Notes under the pieces: model-generated
Seen by the model: only the letters and a program-made list of their open reading frames with translations
What the model was told of the DNA's origin: nothing
Database searches by the model: none
NCBI GenBank assembly: GCA_945903675.1
Contig: CAMDOP010000076.1
Coordinates: forward strand, 1-12,130
DNA from: Crenothrix polyspora
GTDB lineage: Bacteria > Pseudomonadota > Gammaproteobacteria > Methylococcales > Methylomonadaceae
Reading direction: 5' to 3'
Length of the DNA stretch: 12,130 nucleotides
Shown here: piece by piece, positions 7,294-12,130 of the stretch
Layout of the letters: the number at the start of each line of letters is the position of its first letter
How positions within the stretch are numbered: the first letter of the stretch is position 1
Program-made: the position numbers and the translations under genes

Positions 7294-8220
7294 TTAAGGT
7301 CTATGATCGATGTCAGCGCCTTCTTTGATGGGTATCATTAAGTCTTCAGGGCTGATGCCTAAAATCAAAGCCATAGGGCTTGCGATAAAGATTGATGAAT
7401 AGGTACCAAAAAACACACCAAATAATAAGACGATAGAAAAGTTATGGATGGTTTCGCCGCCTAAGAAAAACAAAGACACTAATACCAAGATAACGGTTAA
7501 TGAGGTCATGATGGTTCTGCTTAAAGTCACATTAACCGAAATATTCATAATTTCTTCGGTAGACATGTTTCTGAATAAGCGAAAGTTTTCACGAATACGG
7601 TCATAAACCACGATGGTATCGTTTAAGGAATAGCCAATCAAAGCCAGCACTGCCGCTAACACGGTTAAGTCAAACTCTAGGCCTAAAGCCGAAAATAAGC
7701 CTAAGGTGACAACAACGTCATGTAAGGTTGCAATAACCGCACCGGTAGAAAATTTCCATTCAAAACGCCAGGCGATATAAATCAAAATACCGATGGTTGA
7801 ATAGAGTAGAGCCAAAAAACCGTCTTCAGCCAGATCGTCACCGACTTGTGGGCCGACAAATTCAACACGTCTTACGCTTGCTGGTTCTGCAGTGTTTTTG
7901 TTAATGGCTTCTAATACTTTAGTGCTTAAATCAGCACTGCTCACACCCTCATGAGGCTTTAGGCGGATCAGTACGTCTTTAGCGGTACCAAAATTTTGCA
8001 CCGTGGCATCGTTAAAGCCTTCGGTATCTAAGGTATTGCGCAGTACCGTTAAATCGGCGGCTTTTTGATAGCCAACTTCAATTAATGTGCCTCCGGTAAA
8101 ATCGATACCCATTTGTAAGCCGCGTGTCGATAATGAAATAATGGACAGCACCATCAATATGCCTGAAAACAGTATGGCGATATTTCTGTTACCTATAAAA
8201 TTTATATTAGTAATCTTCAT
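7294..8220 (-). CDS. secF: Protein translocase subunit SecF
   Basis: SecF pairs with SecD in the inner membrane and uses the proton gradient to help pull preproteins through SecYEG; it belongs to the RND-like family. Numbered from the ATG at 8220, the product has 308 residues. It has TM1 at about 14-32, then the GIDFTGGTLIE motif at 38-48, a periplasmic domain ending in VEFVGPQVG (119-127) and five more membrane helices. The conserved TM motif GYSLNDTIVVYDRIREN is at 196-212. I chose this ATG because GAGAAG sits 9 bases upstream and MKITNINFIGNRN is a natural family start. The frame stays open upstream to GTG (8259) and ATG (8256), neither with a Shine-Dalgarno sequence, and that extension contains a 12-base palindrome. 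It follows secD and ends at a terminator. Confidence 0.95.
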   Translation of the reverse strand: MKITNINFIGNRNIAILFSGILMVLSIISLSTRGLQMGIDFTGGTLIEVGYQKAADLTVLRNTLDTEGFNDATVQNFGTAKDVLIRLKPHEGVSSADLSTKVLEAINKNTAEPASVRRVEFVGPQVGDDLAEDGFLALLYSTIGILIYIAWRFEWKFSTGAVIATLHDVVVTLGLFSALGLEFDLTVLAAVLALIGYSLNDTIVVYDRIRENFRLFRNMSTEEIMNISVNVTLSRTIMTSLTVILVLVSLFFLGGETIHNFSIVLLFGVFFGTYSSIFIASPMALILGISPEDLMIPIKEGADIDHRP

Positions 8221-8241
8221 GTTATTAATCTTCTCAGTCTT

Positions 8242-8253
8242 GAACTTAAGTTC
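8242..8253. repeat. 12-base perfect palindrome upstream of secF
   Basis: GAACTTAAGTTC reads the same on both strands. It lies between secD and the preferred secF ATG. It has no central loop, so it is a better candidate protein-binding site or chance palindrome than an RNA hairpin. It also argues mildly that this stretch is not coding. Confidence 0.4.
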
Positions 8254-8288
8254 CATCACACAGGATTAGCGCGGCAAAAGCTACGCCC

Positions 8289-10136
8289 TTAAATAGATAA
8301 TTTTTCGACTCTACGGTTACCGTAGACCCAGTTAATCACCATCCGTGTTCCGGTAATCGCCGTAAACATAGAGGATAAAATACCGATAATCAGGGTGACA
8401 GCAAAACCTTTAATCGAACCGGTACCATAAGCAAATAACACGACGGCCACGATTAAGTTGGTGAAATGCGAGTCAAAAATAGTGCCAAAGGCTTTATCAT
8501 AACCAGCAAAAATCGCCGATTGTGGTGTATTACCATTTTTAAGCTCTTCTTTAATCCGTTCAAAGATCAAAACGTTGGCATCAACTGACATACCCACGGT
8601 TAAGATAATACCGGCAATACCAGGTAAAGTTAACGTCGCTTGTAGCATAGATAAAATAGCCACCACGATAACCACGTTAAAAGCTAAGGCAAAGTTGGCG
8701 ATCATGCCGAACAAGCGGTAATAAACCGCCATAAACAATACAACCAAAGCAAAACCAACGACAAACGACAACATACCTTTGTCGATATTGTCTTGACCTA
8801 GGCTAGGTCCTACCGTGCGTTCTTCAACGATATCTACAGGAGCTGCTAAAGCACCTGCTCTTAATAATAAGGATAAGTTTCGTGCTTCTTGCGGACTATC
8901 TAAACCGGTGGTTTGAAAGCGTTTACTAAACACGCCTTGAATAGTCGCGACATTAATCACTTTTTCTACTTTTAGTTTATGGCGTACTTTTTGACCATCA
9001 GCCAGCTTCGTGTCTACTTTATATTCAATAAACACGACGGCCATGGGCTTACCGACACTGACTTGAGTGGTTTTAGCCATCTTCGCAGCACCTACGCCAT
9101 TTAAAGAAATGTTCACCGAAGGTCTGCCGTCTTGATCGACACCTGACGAGGCATCTACAATTTGGTCGCCAGTTACAATCACACGTCTATCTAATAAGAT
9201 AGGCGCGCCTTTTCTTTCATAATACAAGCGACTGCCGACGGGCACATGTCCTGCGACAGCTTGTTGTACATCATGCTCAACATCCACTAAGCGATATTCT
9301 AAAGTTGCGGTGGTACCTAAAATTTCCTTGGCGCGTGTGGTATCTTGCACACCGGGTAATTGCACTACGATGCGGTTATCACCTTGCTGTTGAATAACCG
9401 GTTCAGCGACACCTAATTCATTTACACGATTACGTAAGGTCGTCATGTTTTGTGCGACGGCAGTTTTTTTAAGTTCGCGCTCTTCTTTTGCTGATATTTT
9501 TAGCCAAACCTGAGTTTTATCGTCGGGCTCGGTCACTTCCAAAGTACGAAAGTCTTTATTCAGTAAGGTAAATAGGCTAGCTTTATCGTCAGCACTATTT
9601 AGTGTTACTTTAAGGAAACCATTATCTTTAGCGACTGACTGATAACGTAATTTTTCGCTACGTAAGGCTAAGCGTAGGTCATCGTTATAACGATCTTCTG
9701 CTTGTTTAACAGCAGCATCCATATCCACTTCAAGGAGAAAGTGTACCCCGCCACGTAAATCTAGACCCAAGTACATAGCATTGGCGTGTAATGCACGTAG
9801 CCATTGCGGTGTCGTCGGAGCAAGATTTAAAGCAACGGTATAGTTGCTGCCCATGCTGTCTCTAAGAAAATCTGCGGATTTAAGCTGATCATCGGTATTA
9901 TTAAAGCGGGCTAAGATATGACCATCTTTAAATTCGAAGGCTTTAAGGCTCACACCCATCGCTTTAAGATCAGCTTCAATTTTGCCCGCTTGACCTTGAT
10001 TAATGGCTTCGGTTTGGGTTGAGGAGACCTGAACAGAGGGGTCTTCACCGTACAGCGTGGGTAACGAATAAATAATCCCTATGCCAAAAACAAAAAGGAT
10101 TATAAGATTTTTCCAAAGAGGGAAGTGATTTTGCAT
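8289..10136 (-). CDS. secD: Protein translocase subunit SecD
   Basis: SecD is the large partner of SecF; its periplasmic domains bind emerging preproteins and its membrane part helps couple proton flow to translocation. The 615-residue product has TM1 at about 8-25. A large periplasmic region follows with the conserved LGLDLRGG at 123-130, the P1 ferredoxin-like fold and a P1-head insert. Five C-terminal membrane helices (about 450-605) include the signature GMSVDANVLIFERIKEE at 515-531 with Asp 519, the acidic residue linked to proton transport in the family. Length matches E. coli SecD (615). The ATG at 10136-10134 has a GGA 7 bases upstream. secF follows; yajC precedes it, separated by a 111-base gap that holds a folded palindromic element. 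Confidence 0.98.
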   Translation of the reverse strand: MQNHFPLWKNLIILFVFGIGIIYSLPTLYGEDPSVQVSSTQTEAINQGQAGKIEADLKAMGVSLKAFEFKDGHILARFNNTDDQLKSADFLRDSMGSNYTVALNLAPTTPQWLRALHANAMYLGLDLRGGVHFLLEVDMDAAVKQAEDRYNDDLRLALRSEKLRYQSVAKDNGFLKVTLNSADDKASLFTLLNKDFRTLEVTEPDDKTQVWLKISAKEERELKKTAVAQNMTTLRNRVNELGVAEPVIQQQGDNRIVVQLPGVQDTTRAKEILGTTATLEYRLVDVEHDVQQAVAGHVPVGSRLYYERKGAPILLDRRVIVTGDQIVDASSGVDQDGRPSVNISLNGVGAAKMAKTTQVSVGKPMAVVFIEYKVDTKLADGQKVRHKLKVEKVINVATIQGVFSKRFQTTGLDSPQEARNLSLLLRAGALAAPVDIVEERTVGPSLGQDNIDKGMLSFVVGFALVVLFMAVYYRLFGMIANFALAFNVVIVVAILSMLQATLTLPGIAGIILTVGMSVDANVLIFERIKEELKNGNTPQSAIFAGYDKAFGTIFDSHFTNLIVAVVLFAYGTGSIKGFAVTLIIGILSSMFTAITGTRMVINWVYGNRRVEKLSI

Positions 10137-10164
10137 GTGTTATTCCAATAATTGCAGCAGATCC

Positions 10165-10236
10165 TAAGTTGGGTGGCGTGAAATCACGCCTTAGTTCGAC
10201 GTAAAGGCATTGCGTTTACGTCGATTTCCCAGCCTA
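10165..10236. repeat. Multi-stem palindromic element between yajC and secD
   Basis: Three nested inverted repeats occupy most of the 111-base yajC-secD gap. The outer arms are 10165-10173 and 10228-10236 (TAAGTTGGG against CCCAGCCTA on the plus strand; 8 of 9 pairs on the minus-strand RNA, counting one G-U). Inside are a 6-bp hairpin (GGCGTG 10175-10180, CACGCC 10185-10190, loop AAAT) and a perfect 9-bp hairpin (CGACGTAAA 10197-10205, TTTACGTCG 10215-10223). Together they can fold as a three-way junction. It looks like a dispersed intergenic palindromic repeat (REP or MITE type) or a structured leader for secD. No U tract follows, so it is not an obvious terminator. Confidence 0.65.
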
Positions 10237-10247
10237 CGCTTATCTCA

Positions 10248-10604
10248 TTAAGCTTTATTAATGACTACTTTTTTAGTGATGGCTTTATACGTACCTTTAG
10301 GCATCATGCTTTCAATGCTTTGGCGTTGTACTTGAATAAAAACATTGTCAGAGACTTCAAGTTTGACAAAGTTTTCATCTAAATCGGCGACTTTACCTAA
10401 AATACCGCCATTGGTAACCACTTCAACACCTTTGCTGATGGCAGAGATCATTTGTTTCTTTTCTTTGGCGCGTTTAGACTGAGGGCGCAAAAATAAAAAG
10501 TAAAAGAAAGCTAATATTCCCAATGGAAATAACATGCCTTCCATGCCAGGTGATTGGGCGGCTGGTGCCGCAGCAGCTAAAGCGTCAGAGATAAAAAAAC
10601 TCAT
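10248..10604 (-). CDS. yajC: Sec translocon accessory protein YajC
   Basis: YajC is a small inner membrane protein that co-purifies with SecDF and associates with SecYEG. From the ATG at 10604-10602 the product has 118 residues. It has the family opening MSFFISDALA, an Ala/Pro-rich stretch, one membrane helix at about 24-39 followed by LRPQ (39-42), and a basic cytoplasmic tail with VTNGGILGKV. The longest frame begins at a TTG (10616) and includes another ATG (10610). I chose the third site because GAGG (10614-10611) lies 6 bases upstream and because MSFFISDA matches the E. coli start exactly. The gene lies about 40 bases after tgt and precedes secD, the classical order. Confidence 0.96.
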   Translation of the reverse strand: MSFFISDALAAAAPAAQSPGMEGMLFPLGILAFFYFLFLRPQSKRAKEKKQMISAISKGVEVVTNGGILGKVADLDENFVKLEVSDNVFIQVQRQSIESMMPKGTYKAITKKVVINKA

Positions 10605-10610
10605 GGTCAT

Positions 10611-10614
10611 CCTC
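10611..10614 (-). promoter_or_regulatory. Shine-Dalgarno site that fixes the yajC start
   Basis: GAGG on the minus strand is 6 bases from the ATG at 10604. It overlaps the upstream TTG/ATG alternatives, so it cannot serve them. Confidence 0.75.
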
Positions 10615-10646
10615 AAGGGTTATTGTTATTAAAAAAAATTGGCTCA

Positions 10647-11762
10647 TTATGCCATAGACGGCATGGCTTTTCCTCGTTGTTGATAAAATTGTCTAACAAA
10701 AATATCGAGTTCTTGTTTTTCAATAGCATCACGTAAGCCCTGCATCAGACTCAAGTAATAATAAAGGTTATGAATAGTGTTCAATCGTGAACCTAACATT
10801 TCTTTGCATTTATCTAAATGACGCAAATAAGCGCGAGAATAATTCTGGCAAGTGTAACAAGCGCAGTCTGGATCTAAAGGTTGACTATCAAATTCATACT
10901 GGCTGTTTCTGATTTTTACCACGCCAAAAGTGGTAAACAAATGGCCGTTACGGGCATTTCTTGTCGGCATTACGCAATCAAACATATCAATGCCGCGTCT
11001 GACCGCTTCGACTAAATCCTCAGGTGTGCCTACGCCCATTAAATAACGCGGTTTATCGACGGGCATTTTGTTATGAATGACATCTAAGGTCGCCATCATT
11101 TCTTCTTTGGGTTCGCCCACTGATAAGCCACCAATGGCATAACCGTCGAAACCGATATCCAGTAAGCCGTCTATGGATTCTTTACGCAGATGTTCGTACA
11201 TACCTCCTTGAACAATACCAAACAAGGCGGAGGGGTTATCGCCATGCGCGTCTTTACTACGCTGCGCCCAACGCAAAGATAGGCGCATAGAAATAGCGGC
11301 CTCGTCGACGGTGGCAGGGTAGGGCGTACATTCGTCGAATATCATTACGATATCAGAGCCTAATTCCCGTTGTACTTGCATAGACTCTTCTGGCCCCATA
11401 AAGATGGCGCTGCCATTTAAGGGTGATTTAAAGGTCACACCTTGTTCGGTAATCTTTCTGAGTGCGCCTAGGCTAAAGACCTGAAAGCCGCCAGAATCGG
11501 TTAAGATGGGTTTTTGCCAATGCATAAAATCATGCAAGTCCCCATGCGCATTGATCACCGCCGTGGTCGGTCTTAACATTAAATGAAAGGTATTGCCGAG
11601 TATGATTTGCGCCCCTACACCGATTAAATCTTCTGGTGTTAATGATTTAACTGCGCCATAAGTGCCTACCGGCATAAAGATCGGCGTTTCTACTACGCCA
11701 CGAGCAAAATTAAGACGTCCACGCCGTGCGTGACCGTCAGTATTGAGTAAATTAAATTCCAT
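10647..11762 (-). CDS. tgt: Queuine tRNA-ribosyltransferase (tRNA-guanine transglycosylase)
   Basis: Tgt swaps guanine 34 for preQ1 in tRNAs with GUN anticodons (Asp, Asn, His, Tyr), a step in making queuosine. From the ATG at 11762 the product has 371 residues (E. coli 375) and opens MEFNLLNTDGHARRGRL, matching the family start. The base-recognition site LTDSGGFQVF contains Asp 89. The nucleophile is Asp 262 in GIDMFDCVMPTRNARNGH. Zinc ligands are Cys 300, 302 and 305 (CACYTC) and His 331. A TTG at 11804 would add 14 residues (MDNHPPSLSGYQSG), with AAAGG directly touching it. Neither start has a well-spaced Shine-Dalgarno sequence, so I rely on family alignment. tgt leads the yajC-secD-secF cluster as usual, but queA, normally just upstream, is absent from the window. 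Confidence 0.96.
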   Translation of the reverse strand: MEFNLLNTDGHARRGRLNFARGVVETPIFMPVGTYGAVKSLTPEDLIGVGAQIILGNTFHLMLRPTTAVINAHGDLHDFMHWQKPILTDSGGFQVFSLGALRKITEQGVTFKSPLNGSAIFMGPEESMQVQRELGSDIVMIFDECTPYPATVDEAAISMRLSLRWAQRSKDAHGDNPSALFGIVQGGMYEHLRKESIDGLLDIGFDGYAIGGLSVGEPKEEMMATLDVIHNKMPVDKPRYLMGVGTPEDLVEAVRRGIDMFDCVMPTRNARNGHLFTTFGVVKIRNSQYEFDSQPLDPDCACYTCQNYSRAYLRHLDKCKEMLGSRLNTIHNLYYYLSLMQGLRDAIEKQELDIFVRQFYQQRGKAMPSMA

Positions 11763-11833
11763 GCCAGATTGATAGCCACTTAAAGAAGGTGGGTGATTAT
11801 CCAACCTTTTACAGCTTTAGCGCAATAAGGTCA

Positions 11834-11850
11834 GGCATAAAGCGTATGCC
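11834..11850. repeat. Inverted repeat in the tgt leader
   Basis: GGCATA (11834-11839) and TATGCC (11845-11850) are a perfect 6-bp stem with a 5-base loop. It lies roughly 70 bases upstream of the preferred tgt ATG. No U tract follows on either strand. Confidence 0.4.
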
Positions 11851-11990
11851 GATTCAAAAATATTAGCGGTTATCATGATGTTTATATGAATAATACTGAC
11901 TAAGGCTTTGAATACTCATGCTTGCCAAGAATAAGTAAAAAATAGTTGATATTTTAGATTATTAAGGTTATAAAGTAGCCGCAAACTAAA

Positions 11991-12130
11991 ATGGATTTTG
12001 GTTTTCTATGCCAATATTCCGCTATTGGCGAATCAACCTATGTGTTACTGTATTTTAATGTAGTTATAGCCTTATTTTTTAATAATAGAGCGCTACGCAA
12101 AACTGGAGCAATGCTCTGCAAACATGATTG
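11991..12130 (+). CDS. Uncertain open frame running off the right edge
   Basis: An ATG at 11991 opens 46 codons on the plus strand with no stop before the edge. The product begins MDFGFLCQYSAIGEST, continues through a hydrophobic stretch VLLYFNVVIALFF, then has NNRALRKTGAMLCKHD. I recognise no family. No Shine-Dalgarno sequence precedes the ATG, and the frame crosses the 12010-12029 hairpin. It would be divergent from tgt, which is plausible for a neighbouring gene, but an open frame of this size in AT-rich DNA may be chance or a remnant. Confidence 0.15.
   Translation, partial: MDFGFLCQYSAIGESTYVLLYFNVVIALFFNNRALRKTGAMLCKHD
12009..12030. repeat. Perfect 7-bp inverted repeat
   Basis: GCCAATA (12010-12016) and TATTGGC (12023-12029) flank a 6-base loop, with a possible flanking G-U pair. 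Neither strand has a U tract after it, so it is not a standard terminator. It could be an operator, a palindromic repeat or chance. Confidence 0.4.

Larger units (their letters stand above)
11805..12130. other. AT-rich region upstream of tgt with no convincing gene
   Basis: This stretch should hold the tgt promoter, but no strong match stands out. Candidate boxes on the minus strand include TTGGCA without a matching -10 at standard spacing, TATTAT, TATAAA and TAATAT without good -35 partners. Two inverted repeats lie here: GGCATA/TATGCC at 11834-11850 and GCCAATA/TATTGGC at 12010-12029. Minus-strand frames are short or broken by stops. One plus-strand frame (ATG at 11991) stays open to the right edge but matches no family I recognise. 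No queA, tRNA or riboswitch is visible. Confidence 0.6.

Noticed and set aside
10621..10665. T8 tract on the minus strand between tgt and yajC as a terminator
   Set aside because: The nearest stems are 4-5 bp. The better one (ATGCC/GGCAT at the tgt stop) is about 10 bases from the T run, and yajC is expected to be cotranscribed with tgt. At most it is a weak attenuator.
11763..11804. 14-residue N-terminal extension of Tgt from a TTG start
   Set aside because: The family start aligns with the ATG at 11762, and AAAGG touches the TTG with no spacing. The extension cannot be fully excluded because the ATG also lacks a good Shine-Dalgarno sequence.
11763..11900. preQ1 riboswitch ahead of tgt
   Set aside because: The GGCATA/TATGCC hairpin has neither the C-rich loop nor the A-rich 3' tail of the preQ1-I aptamer, and I could not build another known preQ1 fold.
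1..12130. CRISPR array, insertion sequence, tRNA or rRNA
   Set aside because: Reading both strands, I saw no regularly spaced direct repeats, transposase frame, cloverleaf with a CCA end or ribosomal RNA signature.

Overview
This window is a compact block of bacterial housekeeping genes, almost all read from the minus strand. The protein sequences and gene order are typical of a gammaproteobacterium: a YfgM/BamB/Der cluster behind HisS, RlmN next to a PilF/PilW lipoprotein, and tgt-yajC-secD-secF. Base composition is moderately AT-rich by eye. A methanotroph-like (Methylococcales) or related gammaproteobacterium is possible, but that is a guess; only the class is well supported.

Layout in the direction of transcription (right to left). 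Positions 11805-12130 hold an AT-rich stretch with small inverted repeats and no convincing gene; tgt is normally preceded by queA, which is not here. Then come tgt (tRNA queuosine modification), yajC, secD and secF (the Sec translocon accessory complex), ending in a good intrinsic terminator at 7255-7281. A perfect TATAAT box in the gap that follows probably starts a second unit: ndk, rlmN, pilF/pilW, hisS, yfgM, bamB, der. Junctions in this unit are tight: 26-nt overlap ndk/rlmN, 11-nt overlap rlmN/pilF, 1-nt overlap yfgM/bamB, 4-nt gap bamB/der. After der comes a hairpin with a short U tract, and then the first 47 codons of a thiol peroxidase (tpx) run off the left edge.

Functionally the block joins protein export and envelope assembly (YajC-SecD-SecF, YfgM, BamB, the pilotin-like PilF) with translation (Tgt, RlmN, HisS, Der) and nucleotide supply (Ndk). 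Two features differ from the familiar Escherichia/Pseudomonas arrangement: the sec cluster sits directly upstream of the ndk-to-der cluster, and rodZ and ispG, usually between pilF/rlmN and hisS, are absent.

I see no defence system, mobile element gene, CRISPR array, tRNA or rRNA. The least explained DNA is a folded palindromic element between yajC and secD (10165-10236) and the right-hand 326 bases. I do not think the window holds an undescribed multi-gene system. Several start codons matter: yajC, secF and tgt are probably shorter than their longest open frames, while yfgM and pilF appear to use GTG.
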